A DNA stretch of 64,000 bases from the NCBI GenBank assembly GCA_036794825.1, contig DAIRGA010000009.1, positions 87,006-151,005 of the forward strand. Direction: 5' to 3'. A model generated the notes under the pieces. It did not search any database and had not been told where the DNA came from. It saw nothing but the letters and a program-made list of their open reading frames with translations. This stretch comes from RZYY01 sp036794825. Its GTDB lineage: Bacteria > Bacteroidota > Bacteroidia > Bacteroidales > 4484-276. The translations under genes were made by a program, and so were the position numbers. Within the stretch, counting starts at the first letter, position 1; each line of letters opens with the position of its first letter. This document shows, in pieces, positions 44,912 to 54,032 of the stretch.

Positions 44912-46062
44912 GATGTTACACTGATTAATTTTTTTACTCTTTCAGCTTTTTTCATTGCACACTCAAGCGATGACGAAAGTACTGTTACGTGCCCCATTTT
45001 CCGGTAGGGTTTGGTTACCTTCTTACCGTAAAGATGGATTTTAACCCCATCAATAGCCATGCTTTCGGTTAATCCCAGGTACTTTACTGCGCCTTCATAA
45101 CCTTCCTCACCCAGCAGGTTTATCATCACCGAAGGCATTTTGATCTTCGTGCTGCCGAGGGGCAGGTTGAGGATTGCCCGCAGATGTTGCTCAAATTGCG
45201 AAGTGATAACGCTTTCGATCGTGTGATGCCCGCTGTTGTGAGGCCGCGGTGCAATTTCGTTTACCAGCACTTCGCCTTTCGTGTTAACAAACAACTCAAC
45301 AGCAAGCAGTCCTTCCATGTTGAGCAGTTCGATGATTTCGGCCGCTATTCCTGTCGCCTTTTCCGATTGCTCCACAGTTACCGACGATGGACAGATCAAT
45401 TTATCCACCAGATTGGCATGAGGATCAAATATCATTTCCACAACAGGATAACACCGGATTTCACCTTTTTGGTTGCGGGCGGCAATCACCGAAATCTCCT
45501 TTAAGATATCCACCATTTCCTCGATCACCGAGGGGCCATCAAGCAATTTCGGCAGACCGGATTTATCAGTGATCACAGCAACTCCGCGTCCGTCGTAGCC
45601 CCCTTTCCTCAGCTTTTGTACGAAAGGAAATCCAATCTCATTATTATCAACTGCTTTCAGAATCTCATCCCTAGTTTTGTAGACTCTGAATGATGGCGAA
45701 GGGATGTGGTTTTTCTGGTAAAAATCCTTCTGAAGCCCCTTGTCCTGAATCATCTCAAGGATGTCGGGATCGGGTACTATTCTAAGTCCTTCAGCCTTGA
45801 GTTTTTTGAGGGCGTCAATGTTAACGTTCTCAATTTCAAAGGTTAAGACATCCACCATCTTTCCAAACCGGTACACTGCATCAAAGTCGGTATTGCTGCC
45901 TTTCATAAAGTGAGATGCAATGCTACCTGCCGGACAAGTTTCGCCTTTGTCGAGCACATAGGTAATGATGTCCCATTTGCTTGCCTCCTGGATCAGCATC
46001 TTCCCGAGCTGCCCGCCGGCAATGATACCAAGCTTCAAATCCGAAGTAACCAGTCTTTCCAT
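44893..46062 (-). CDS. purK: 5-(carboxyamino)imidazole ribonucleotide synthase
   Basis: ATP-grasp enzyme that makes N5-CAIR from AIR, bicarbonate and ATP. About 389 residues from the ATG at 46060-46062; a TTG 18 bp upstream is less likely. Motifs are LGIIAGGQLGKMLIQEA at the N-terminus, FVQKLRKGGYDGRGVAVI (ATP-grasp Lys/Gly loop), VNEIAPRPHNSGHHTIE (metal and substrate residues) and a C-terminal domain with MGHVTVL. It overlaps purE by 19 bp. A hairpin with a T tract lies about 100 bp upstream on the same strand. Confidence 0.95.
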   Translation of the reverse strand: MERLVTSDLKLGIIAGGQLGKMLIQEASKWDIITYVLDKGETCPAGSIASHFMKGSNTDFDAVYRFGKMVDVLTFEIENVNIDALKKLKAEGLRIVPDPDILEMIQDKGLQKDFYQKNHIPSPSFRVYKTRDEILKAVDNNEIGFPFVQKLRKGGYDGRGVAVITDKSGLPKLLDGPSVIEEMVDILKEISVIAARNQKGEIRCYPVVEMIFDPHANLVDKLICPSSVTVEQSEKATGIAAEIIELLNMEGLLAVELFVNTKGEVLVNEIAPRPHNSGHHTIESVITSQFEQHLRAILNLPLGSTKIKMPSVMINLLGEEGYEGAVKYLGLTESMAIDGVKIHLYGKKVTKPYRKMGHVTVLSSSLECAMKKAERVKKLISVTSWNKSQ

Positions 46063-46161
46063 AGTCAACTCATATTTCAAAGAAACCCATAAACAAGCAT
46101 ATTGGTTTAGCAGTAGCGCAGGAAATTTTTAAGAAAACTTTGAATCTCAACCAAAAAATAA

Positions 46162-46193
46162 AAAGGGGGAGCAGCAGAAGCCACACCCCCTTT
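46162..46193 (-). terminator. Terminator-like hairpin upstream of purK
   Basis: AAAGGGGG / CCCCCTTT stem with a 16-base loop, followed on the minus strand by TTTTTATTTTTT. It lies about 100 bp before the purK start and could be the end of an upstream transcript or an attenuator in the purK leader. No known purine or PRPP riboswitch motif was recognised next to it. Confidence 0.6.
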
Positions 46194-46414
46194 CGGTTTG
46201 ATGCTGTTTCCGGAAAATGAAACCAAAACCGGCAGCATTAAGCGCAATACCGACATTCAGGATGATATCCTGAGCGAAAAAGTCAGTTTCTTATTTCAAA
46301 GTAAGCTGAAAAAGCTGACCCAACAGCTGATTTCAAAGTTGCTTGCTAAAAATCAGGAACTTAGTTCGCAACGCCAACTCCCATAGATGCTGAATTGACA
46401 GTTTGAATCTCATG

Positions 46415-46606
46415 GAGGAGTGGGAAAATGGGGAATTGGGGTGGTGGGTGAGGCTGCGTCGCTACGCTTGCAGAGACGAGGGGAGATGGAGTGAGGGGAA
46501 GATGGACTGCCGACTAACAACTGGGGACTGGAGACTGCCCACTGGAGACTGCTGACTGCCGACTGACAACTGGGGACTGGAGACTGCCCACTGGAGACTG
46601 CTGACT
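46415..46606 (+). repeat. Dispersed G-rich repeat, copy 4, with tandem unit
   Basis: Contains the GCTGCGTCGCTACGCTTGCA core near 46451-46470 inside G-rich runs, then two nearly identical 49-bp tandem units (46507-46604) with CTGCCGACT, ACAACTGGGGACTGG and CCCACTGGAGACTGCTGA. This is the longest of the four copies. No gene is seen in the 637 bp between purK and the lipoprotein gene. Confidence 0.75.
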
Positions 46607-46699
46607 AACAAATGCTGTTTGTCGGATTCTTGCGCCCAACTCATCCTCCCAGAGTTTTTATCTCACAGGGGGAAATTTCTTTACCTTTTCCTGGTTGAG

Positions 46700-47089
46700 T
46701 TACTTGCGTTCCCAGTAGCCCGACATGGCATTCTTTCTCGGGTCGCACTCATCGGTCAGAGCAGTGACTTCCAGGCCATCCTCGTTTGCAGAATAAAAGT
46801 AAGTACCTTCATTTCCGCAATCCGGGTCGTCGTATATCCTGAACCTGTCTTCTGCCGGCTTGTCGTACTTCACCGTCGAAGCTGTGTGGCCGGGGATTTC
46901 GTCCACAGGAGTCCAGATCAGAAGCCCGTCGCTTGTAAACTGCAGTTCAACCTTGTAAAATTCTGTCCCGAACTGCTGAGTACGACCGAAAGTACCAATC
47001 AGGCTGGTCTCTTTATCCTTTTTGCAACCCAAAACATAAAACGCTGATAACACCATGAATACCAGGAGAAAAGTGTTAATTCTGCTCAT
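46700..47089 (-). CDS. Hypothetical lipoprotein
   Basis: 129 residues. The signal peptide ends in a lipobox (FYVLGC, Cys at residue 22) followed by KKDKE, typical for lipoproteins of Bacteroidota. The mature part resembles a small beta-barrel lipocalin-like sandwich (TFGRTQQFGTEFYKVELQFTS), with two cysteines (DPDCGN, DECDP) near the end. Function unknown. Confidence 0.7.
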   Translation of the reverse strand: MSRINTFLLVFMVLSAFYVLGCKKDKETSLIGTFGRTQQFGTEFYKVELQFTSDGLLIWTPVDEIPGHTASTVKYDKPAEDRFRIYDDPDCGNEGTYFYSANEDGLEVTALTDECDPRKNAMSGYWERK

Positions 47090-47250
47090 TTTTTAATCTA
47101 TTTTATTAATCAATTGATATATCGAAGAACAAAAGTAACCCTTTGAAAAAAATCAGTGTAAATCCAATTCAGGATTTATTGATGAAACGGGGCATTAGAC
47201 TGCTCTGAAAACCTGTCGCCAACCATATCATTTTCGGTATTCAGTGGGCT

Positions 47251-47712
47251 TTAATACATTTTGCCTGCATGGTTCACTTCCTTTTTATTTTTGGATAGAA
47301 GTTCGTAAATGCCCCATGAAATCAGCCCCGCAACTACGGTTGCGACAATATCTCTCCAGTCGGTAATGCTTTTTGGTGAGAAATATTGCAGCAATTCGTA
47401 AACAATCAATCCTGAAGTGATAATCAATATGAAAGTCTTTCCCTGCCTGTAGCCCGGATTAATCCCTGCCAAATCAAAAAATACAATCGCAATAGTGCCG
47501 GTGAAATTTCCGATGGTGTCGGCTATCCAATAATCAAAAATGTCGTTCGCGTAAATGAATGGTCTGTATATTTTTCTTCCAATTTCGGTGACAATAAACA
47601 TAACCAAAAATATGACGAAGAATGCGATCCTTCTGCTGTCAATTCTGAATATCCTATCCTTGTCTATCAGAATCAGCCGATTTGACGTTGTTGGCTTCTT
47701 TTCTTCATCCAT
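47251..47712 (-). CDS. Four-helix membrane protein, VanZ-like
   Basis: 153 residues with about four transmembrane segments (IAFFVIFLVMFIVTEIG, TGTIAIVFFDLAGI, FILIITSGLIVYELLQYF, IVATVVAGLISWGIYELL). The YELLQYF-x7-WRDIVATVV arrangement, an acidic residue in a helix followed by a short loop and a D-containing helix, resembles VanZ-like proteins. Function unknown. It is followed 130 bp upstream by a second small VanZ-like gene on the same strand. Confidence 0.6.
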   Translation of the reverse strand: MDEEKKPTTSNRLILIDKDRIFRIDSRRIAFFVIFLVMFIVTEIGRKIYRPFIYANDIFDYWIADTIGNFTGTIAIVFFDLAGINPGYRQGKTFILIITSGLIVYELLQYFSPKSITDWRDIVATVVAGLISWGIYELLSKNKKEVNHAGKMY

Positions 47713-47843
47713 TGCACATATTTTTTCTTAAACGATGTTGCAGAACTTTTCCAAATGCTTTCTAACGGATTCACCTGTGGTGTTTTAGCCAATCACAACC
47801 TCCGGTTTGTTGATAAATGACTGGAGTGATGGTGTTACCAGTT

Positions 47844-48227
47844 TTAATCACCTGATTTCTCCATCTTTTTGATGATTGTCAAATCAATTACAACCCCCAG
47901 GCCAACACCGATGGCATACATCAGAATATCCCATGGGTCATAGGTTCTGCCCAGAAATTCAATTCCGTAAAGTTGAAAAATTTCCACCATTGTTCCGAAG
48001 GCAAAGGGGCCTATCGCCCCTGCGATCCGGGCTTTATGAACCGGCAAATTCCTTCTCAGCGAAATCTGCAGCAATAGGTATAAATTCATGGGCAGCAGAA
48101 TATCAATAAGATATCCACGGATAAAATCCCTGAAAAATCCCTGATAATCAGGGCCAAAAACAAAATGCAACATTCCAACAAAAATGGAAATAAGTACAAT
48201 CAGATACGTACTTTTCGGGTTTCTCAT
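47844..48227 (-). CDS. VanZ-like small membrane protein
   Basis: 127 residues with about four transmembrane helices. GTMVEIFQLYGIEFLGRTYD followed by PWDILMYAIGVGLGVVID matches the VanZ-like pattern (E..Q ... R..D..D...N..G). These proteins have no settled function apart from teicoplanin resistance in VanZ itself. ATG at 48225-48227. Confidence 0.65.
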   Translation of the reverse strand: MRNPKSTYLIVLISIFVGMLHFVFGPDYQGFFRDFIRGYLIDILLPMNLYLLLQISLRRNLPVHKARIAGAIGPFAFGTMVEIFQLYGIEFLGRTYDPWDILMYAIGVGLGVVIDLTIIKKMEKSGD

Positions 48228-48335
48228 TCTGGTTAATCAAATTTTCCGCTTTGAACCCAAAGTCTTGGGAAAGAAACGATTTTCACTATTTTGCCAATTG
48301 CTGAGAGATTGTGATTCGGAATAATCAGTTTAATA

Positions 48336-49253
48336 TCAGGACATATATACCGAAGCAAAGGTTCTGTTAATACCCTTTCTGTATTTAACCGCCGGATAAC
48401 CAAAAGCAACAAAAAGTCCCTCTTTGCTTTTGCTTTTAATATTGTGCTTTTCCCTGAATCGCCTTGCCTTCCTTCCATTCTGGATAAAAGGATGAACCGC
48501 CCCAAGCATGCATGTCCCCAAACCCAGCGATTCCCCGGCAATCATCGCATAAGTGGCTGCCACAATTGGATCGGCCGGATCAGCATAGGGGGTGCCGTAA
48601 AAATACATCAGAAGGGGAGCGTCATAATTGATGAAGTTGTTACCCTCCTCCATATCATCGGTATATGCTTTAAAAAGCGGTTTGATAAATCCTTTGAAGA
48701 CCTCATCATTTGCTTTTCCCCAGAAGGGGCGCATTAATGCCAGAAAAAACGGTGAACTCATGAATTTCAAACCTTTCAGATAGTTGGAAAAATCGGTTGC
48801 AAAGGCTCTTGTTTTCTCTTTTCCGTTAATAATCAACACATTGACGTCCGATGGAGGCAAACCCATAGGGGCTGTTTTTGCAACGGTCAATATTTTTTCA
48901 ATGACTTCAGGATCAATTTTTCTGTCTGAAAATTCCCTGATGCTTCGGCGATTTTGCAATAAGGTCAATAACTGGTCGAAATCAGCAATGCCAGCTTTTA
49001 AGGACAATTCAAAAACGTCCTGTGGCGAAACCTCTCTGCCAAAAACCTCTATTGCGCCGGTCGGGCAAATCGCCATACAGTGGCCGCACCCGATGCAGCC
49101 AAAGGTGGAAGCATTGCTTATGACCACCTTTTTGTTTTCGATCGCCAGTTTGAAAGCTTTACAAACACTCACGCAAAGTCCGCAGCCATTGCAGATTTCA
49201 GGATGCGTCACAACCTGAGCCTCTTCTTTTGTTCTGGATGTTGGTATGGCCAT
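48336..49253 (-). CDS. Ferredoxin-nitroreductase fusion protein
   Basis: 305 residues. Residues ~14-70 hold two 4Fe-4S motifs, CNGCGLCVSVCK and CIGCGHCMAICP, and residues ~95-290 an FMN-binding nitroreductase fold with NRRSIREFSDRKID, TAPMGLPPSDVNVLII and GESLGLGTCMLGAV. It probably passes electrons from the clusters to FMN and reduces a nitro, quinone or similar acceptor; the physiological substrate is unknown. The protein lacks a signal peptide. Monocistronic by position. Confidence 0.88.
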   Translation of the reverse strand: MAIPTSRTKEEAQVVTHPEICNGCGLCVSVCKAFKLAIENKKVVISNASTFGCIGCGHCMAICPTGAIEVFGREVSPQDVFELSLKAGIADFDQLLTLLQNRRSIREFSDRKIDPEVIEKILTVAKTAPMGLPPSDVNVLIINGKEKTRAFATDFSNYLKGLKFMSSPFFLALMRPFWGKANDEVFKGFIKPLFKAYTDDMEEGNNFINYDAPLLMYFYGTPYADPADPIVAATYAMIAGESLGLGTCMLGAVHPFIQNGRKARRFREKHNIKSKSKEGLFVAFGYPAVKYRKGINRTFASVYMS

Positions 49254-49599
49254 AATGTTTTATTTTCTGATTATCTGTTGATGATAAATAATGATTTGAG
49301 ATATAATTTGTGTCTGTCAATAAAGTTTGATTCTTGTAAATAATGATGATCCCAACCCTTGAAGGAGTTTGATTTTTAATAGTTTACTCCCTAAAAGGAT
49401 GGAGTCAATAAACTGATAAAAATCATTTTTAGTACATTAAGGTCAGACACCAATCAAGCAGGAACTATCAGCATCAAACTGACCTGCAGGAAGCCTTGCC
49501 GATCTGATTTTCCATGATTGTGCAGAAGCCTGGTGTAGTGGTTTGTTCTTTTGTTTGCAGACAAAATCGTTTTTTAATGCTCCGGTTTGAGATAGCATT
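49254..49599. other. Intergenic spacer
   Basis: About 345 bp without a convincing gene. A weak inverted repeat (AGTTTACTCC ... GGAGTCAATAAACT) at 49380-49420 is the only structure noted. Confidence 0.35.
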
Positions 49600-50832
49600 T
49601 CAATCAAATAAAGTGATGTCAAACAATTCCTTGTATTTTTTCTCCAGAAGGTTGTCAATACGGTTATACAGGAGTAGAATATCTCTTTCGTTTTTTTTCC
49701 CCAATTCCAACTGAGTTATTAAGTCGGCAGTTTCGTTCAGGATTTGCGTTTCAACAGGTGCAAGCAGTTGCAAATATCCGTTGTTTTCTTTGTTTATCAC
49801 AACCGAAAGATTAATATAGTTCCATCCCCTGTCGTGTTTAACCGGAAAACACTTGTCTTTAAGAGCGAGAGCTGCAGTGCAAATGGGTGACGTTAAATCG
49901 CTGCGCATTGCAACAGCTTCAGGTAAATAAAGATTCCCGGTTATCCAGGCTGGAATTGCAACAGAGGTTAACGGGAAGCCCAATATGGTATATGCCATTA
50001 TGTCTTTTGCGTTCGACTGGTCTTTTACGCCAATAATCAAAATTGCAGAGGAGGTAGATTCTCTTGGAATGTAATCTATAAAAAAACGAAATTCGGGAAG
50101 GTCTCTTTTTAATGGGACATTATCTCTTAAATCGGTTTTTGTCAGCGAATGAAAAAGGTTCCGTGATGTTGCGCCAAACAAATCCGCTGGTTTTAACGAT
50201 TTCGCGGTTAGTAAATCTTCGAGTGCAGCTGTGGCAGTATTAAACCTGCAATAGCCAAAACCCTCTTCAGGGTCTGCCCGCAGAGAGTGATTCGTTCTGA
50301 TTAGCATTCCGGCTGGCGCAATATCAGGATCGTTGGCATCATATTTTGTAAAATCATAGTTACCGGTTTCATAAAATGCCGCACCACCAAAAGCATCAAT
50401 AACTCCAAAATTGGCGTCCAATCCCATTGGCCTGGGTAAAGAATTAAGCAAACTTTCGAAATCAGCTAAGGTTTTGCATGTTTGCAGAGCAAGTTTCATC
50501 ACTACTCCTTCCTGATCCATAAATTGAGCAGTATCGCCGATATTATTGTTATAAGCTGCTGAATTGATGATGGCAAATCCGGTTTCGTTAAATCCACCCC
50601 AAACCATTTTCTCCCATTCATCGTTTCCGTCAACCAGGCCTAAATACTTATATTTGCCGTCGCTAAAGATAACCAATGAGTTTTGCATCGTTTCGGTATC
50701 ACGATTCTTAAACAAAATTGGTTTCCCGTCACTCGTATATTTGCCTGCAATCAGAAATGTTGTGCAAGGATAAACAGGCCCTGCAAAAATGAGCATGCAG
50801 AAGGTAATTAATTGATAATACATTGTTTTCAT
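49600..50832 (-). CDS. Exported Ntn-hydrolase, C45/choloylglycine-hydrolase-like
   Basis: 410 residues. The first 22 form a signal peptide (YYQLITFCMLIFAGPVYP), and Cys23 directly after it starts the mature chain (CTTFLIAGKYTSDG), as expected for an N-terminal nucleophile hydrolase where cleavage exposes the catalytic Cys. The arginine motif FKNRDTE and NETGFAIINSAAYNNN fit the choloylglycine hydrolase / acyl-CoA:6-APA acyltransferase superfamily. It should hydrolyse an amide in the periplasm or outside the cell; the substrate (bile-acid conjugate, N-acyl amino acid or other) is not clear. Start at ATG 50830-50832. Confidence 0.8.
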   Translation of the reverse strand: MKTMYYQLITFCMLIFAGPVYPCTTFLIAGKYTSDGKPILFKNRDTETMQNSLVIFSDGKYKYLGLVDGNDEWEKMVWGGFNETGFAIINSAAYNNNIGDTAQFMDQEGVVMKLALQTCKTLADFESLLNSLPRPMGLDANFGVIDAFGGAAFYETGNYDFTKYDANDPDIAPAGMLIRTNHSLRADPEEGFGYCRFNTATAALEDLLTAKSLKPADLFGATSRNLFHSLTKTDLRDNVPLKRDLPEFRFFIDYIPRESTSSAILIIGVKDQSNAKDIMAYTILGFPLTSVAIPAWITGNLYLPEAVAMRSDLTSPICTAALALKDKCFPVKHDRGWNYINLSVVINKENNGYLQLLAPVETQILNETADLITQLELGKKNERDILLLYNRIDNLLEKKYKELFDITLFD

Positions 50833-51103
50833 GGATTACAGCGTTATTGATTTTTTTTGTCTGATAATTTTCAATGGCTGGGCTTGTATTTCCCGTTAAA
50901 GTTATTTCTTATTTTCAGGTCAGCACTATTCTGCAAGCTCAAAGAAATTAATCCGAAATTTGATCAGGCAAAAACTTTTAGAAATTTCAAAAGAGTTCTT
51001 ATAACCGACTTAAATCCTTTTCTGTACAGGAGTGAGACAGGTAAAGTGCACCCGAAAAATTCGTGGAAATGGAAGAACCATGTATCTTTGCTGCGTTAAA
51101 GTC

Positions 51104-52039
51104 TCATAGCTGGTTTCCATCAATACCTAAACTTCTCCTTGCAAATTCCACAATTTCATTCATTGCTTCCGTGGCCTCCCTGAACATCGGCGCCAGTAAA
51201 GGGTAGCAATGCACCATCCCTTTGCCAGCCCTGAATGTTATATCAACACCGGAGTCTTTTGCTTTTTTATAGAATTTCTCTCCGTCTTCATACAATTCAT
51301 CATCCATGGCCGAATTGATAAATATTGGCGGTAAACCATGTAAATTCCCAAATAGAGGAGAGATCAATGGATTTCGCCCATCGTCAGCGCCAATGTAATA
51401 TTTGCTGAAAACAGTCCACGAATCAACAGGCGCCGGTGATACACGGTTTTTTGTCCTGTATGAATCGCTTGAACAGGTAAGGTCGGTCCATGGCGAAATG
51501 GCGATGGCTGCTGCAGGATAAACGATATTCCGGTCTTTAAGGGCAAGCAGCGTGGCAAGGCAGAGTCCTCCTCCTGCCGACTCTCCGGCAAAAAGTATAT
51601 TTTTGGGCTTGTATCCGTTGGATAGAAGCCATTCGTAAGCTATCAACGAATCCTCAACTGCAGCGGGAAAAGGGTTTTCAGGGGCAAGCCGGTATTCAAA
51701 CACCAGGTTCGCAATTCCGCTGTAAACAGCAAATTTCGAAATTAATCCCCGATGGTCGTTACATGAACCGGAAACATAACCTCCCCCGTGAAAATAGAGA
51801 ATAACCCTCTCTGGGTCAGAACCTTGGGGTATAAGCCACTCACATTCCATTCCCCCGATTATCTGCTTATTAACTGTTATCCTTTCAGGAATCTTACCAA
51901 ATCGTCTTGCTCCTTTTTCGCATCTTTCTCTGAAACCGGTGATAGAGGTGTCAAAATCAAAAACTTCTTTCTTCAGTTTTCCCCTCAACAGGTGTCCATT
52001 CCTTAGCATTAAGTTGAAAAAACTACTATTAAAACTCAT
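51104..52039 (-). CDS. Alpha/beta-hydrolase of the HSL (hormone-sensitive lipase) family
   Basis: About 311 residues from the ATG at 52037-52039; the frame continues 126 bp upstream with a non-conserved hydrophobic stretch. Motifs of bacterial HSL esterases are present: YFHGGGYVSGSC (oxyanion hole), FEYRLAPENPFPAAVEDS, the nucleophile elbow AGESAGGGLCLATL, the acid in SAMDDELYEDG and the His in GMVHCYPLL. Probably a carboxylesterase for short acyl esters. Monocistronic. Confidence 0.88.
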   Translation of the reverse strand: MSFNSSFFNLMLRNGHLLRGKLKKEVFDFDTSITGFRERCEKGARRFGKIPERITVNKQIIGGMECEWLIPQGSDPERVILYFHGGGYVSGSCNDHRGLISKFAVYSGIANLVFEYRLAPENPFPAAVEDSLIAYEWLLSNGYKPKNILFAGESAGGGLCLATLLALKDRNIVYPAAAIAISPWTDLTCSSDSYRTKNRVSPAPVDSWTVFSKYYIGADDGRNPLISPLFGNLHGLPPIFINSAMDDELYEDGEKFYKKAKDSGVDITFRAGKGMVHCYPLLAPMFREATEAMNEIVEFARRSLGIDGNQL

Positions 52040-52219
52040 ATTTATATTACTTTTTGCTGACGATGTGATTTCGGCTAATATACTGATGCTGATGGATAAG
52101 AGAATGCGTTGTGATGAACTGTGCCACCGTCTATTCCTCAACAAATTAACATTATGAACCGGCACAGTCCCTGGATCAACATAAAATCCGGAAGATCATA
52201 TACCGCTGGTGACAGGCTA

Positions 52220-53071
52220 TTATAGCTTTTTAATCATCTCATATTGTTTCCCCGTTACCTCAATATTTTTCTTTTTCATAAAGCCCACAACTGAATTGCA
52301 GGAAATTTCCGTATTTAATAATTTGGTTTTTGTAATCTTGTTGTGTTTTGTCGCTTCATGAAGCAATAATGAAGCTATTCCTTTTCTTCTAAATGCCTTA
52401 TCAACAGCAATTTGAGTAATATCTCCGGTATTGGGTTCAAACACGCAATACCCCACAATTTTCCTGTCAACAAATGCCCCCAGGCTGATAAAATCGCCGA
52501 TTACCCGATGGATGGATTCAAAACTGTTCTGCCACGACGGATAAAAATCCCAAAACGATGATACGGAATGGTAATTTTCAATATCAATTTTTTCAACAGA
52601 ACATTGAATTTCAGTGTTTATAATTTCATTTTTAAGCTCTTCATTTTTCCACACAAAGTAGTTAAACTCCCGGGTTACTTCAAAACCAATATTTCGATAC
52701 ACTGAAATTGCCTTTGTGTTATGCTGCAATACTTCCAGCAGATAATGACTGATACTTTCCGCTTTTAAAAAGGGGATTGAATAATTGAATATTTCCGTTG
52801 CCAATCCCTTTCCTCTGTAATCTTTTAAAGTTCCGGTTCCTGTATCATAGGCCATTTTTATCCCGTTGAAAATCCCGATTCCATTCAGCGTAAATGAAAC
52901 AATATCTCCACCCTCAAAAGCAGCAAAAGATAAACAGGGATCAAAACCACGTCTTTTCAACATCGTTCTGAGTTCCTCAGCATTTATCTGAATATCGTAA
53001 TCAGCAAATGCCTGGCGAAATGCCCTGATTATTGTTTCAAAGTCAATTTTTTCAAGCGATTTTATTTCCAT
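52220..53071 (-). CDS. Two-domain GNAT-family acetyltransferase
   Basis: 283 residues. The N-terminal GNAT domain (~1-145) has DTGTGTLKDYRGKGLATEIF (the acetyl-CoA pyrophosphate loop), and the C-terminal one (~155-283) has ITQIAVDKAFRRKGIASLLL. The acceptor is unknown. It is the first of several acetyltransferases in this stretch of minus-strand genes, which are separated by spacers of 100-340 bp rather than run together as an operon. Confidence 0.85.
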   Translation of the reverse strand: MEIKSLEKIDFETIIRAFRQAFADYDIQINAEELRTMLKRRGFDPCLSFAAFEGGDIVSFTLNGIGIFNGIKMAYDTGTGTLKDYRGKGLATEIFNYSIPFLKAESISHYLLEVLQHNTKAISVYRNIGFEVTREFNYFVWKNEELKNEIINTEIQCSVEKIDIENYHSVSSFWDFYPSWQNSFESIHRVIGDFISLGAFVDRKIVGYCVFEPNTGDITQIAVDKAFRRKGIASLLLHEATKHNKITKTKLLNTEISCNSVVGFMKKKNIEVTGKQYEMIKKL

Positions 53072-53246
53072 TATTTTGTCTTATTGAATTTACAATCAAC
53101 CTTTTGTCATTTGCAGCAGTGAGGAATTTAGAAATACAAACCGAAAGCCGGGTATAAATTTTACCATAAACATATCTGCGTTAATTGTTGGCGTTAAGGC
53201 CCGAATGTGCAGTGTGTTATTTCGTTTATTACGCTTCCCGTTAGTC

Positions 53247-53690
53247 TTATAGGTCTTTTCTAAGGTAAATCATATCAACGAGTTGTATGTCGCCTTCGAA
53301 GATAGGATGGTTATAATTGTCCGTAAAAAAATTCTTCAAACGATGTGACTTTTCAAATCCGCATCCTTCATAAAACGACAGGATTGCCGGCGTCTCGCCA
53401 GTTCCGACAAGCATTGTTTTGTAATGGTTTTTGTAATAATCTGAAGCATATTTTATCAGAGCACTGGCATATCCTCTACCCTGATAATTTTTGAAGGTTG
53501 CTATATTTTTCAATTCACAGGTATCCTGATCTATCTCTACAATAACGCAAACACTCCTCAGGTCATCATCATACAGTGCAAACATGTCGCCGTTTTCCAG
53601 ATATTTGTCAATCATATCCTCCTGCTCGTCTGCCAATAGCAATAAATCAAGGTATTGCTTTTTATTACTGGTAATTTTTTCCACTCTCAT
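53247..53690 (-). CDS. GNAT-family acetyltransferase
   Basis: 147 residues, a single GNAT domain. LKNIATFKNYQGRGYASALI is the acetyl-CoA-binding loop, and PAILSFYEGCGFEKSHRLKN the family's last strand-helix. It resembles the small Staphylococcus/Bacillus-type GNATs with FTDNYNHPI at the C-terminus. Substrate unknown. It has its own spacer on both sides, like a gene cassette, but the ends of a cassette are not clear here. Confidence 0.85.
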   Translation of the reverse strand: MRVEKITSNKKQYLDLLLLADEQEDMIDKYLENGDMFALYDDDLRSVCVIVEIDQDTCELKNIATFKNYQGRGYASALIKYASDYYKNHYKTMLVGTGETPAILSFYEGCGFEKSHRLKNFFTDNYNHPIFEGDIQLVDMIYLRKDL

Positions 53691-54032
53691 TGCTTTCTCA
53701 TTTTTTCAGAAATACTCGTCGAAATCATTTTAGCATACCGCGTTTATAGTCAAATTGTATTACAATCCGGTTTCTGCTGCAAGCTTGTGTATTGCTTCAG
53801 TTGAAAGTTTCGGAGTGATTCGCTGCCAGCCTGCACACTGGCGGTGAGGCAACAACAGCACCCCTTATTGATTTTTTAAAAAAATGTTGTCAAACACTAT
53901 TAATCCATCTCACCGGAGAACCGGTCAGGAGTTCAACACCGGAATCCCGGTCTGAGCTTGTATCCGACAGGCAGGGAGGAACAAATTCACCATTACTGCC
54001 AGTGCAGAACGTCAGATGCGCCCGCGTTTAAG
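53691..54032. other. Spacer with degenerate palindromic sequence
   Basis: About 340 bp without a gene. GTTTAAG at 54026-54032 directly follows the VOC stop codon (minus strand CTTAAAC). Short inverted segments such as CACCGGAGAACCGGTCAGGA and ACACCGGAATCCCGGT lie near 53910-53960. AATTCACCATTACTGCCAGT near 53983 recurs as a related sequence near 55565. It may be a decayed cassette recombination site. Confidence 0.4.

Noticed and set aside
46198..46386. A plus-strand 62-residue open frame near the purK hairpin
   Set aside because: Low-complexity sequence with no recognisable motif, ribosome site or homologous look; all neighbouring genes are on the other strand.
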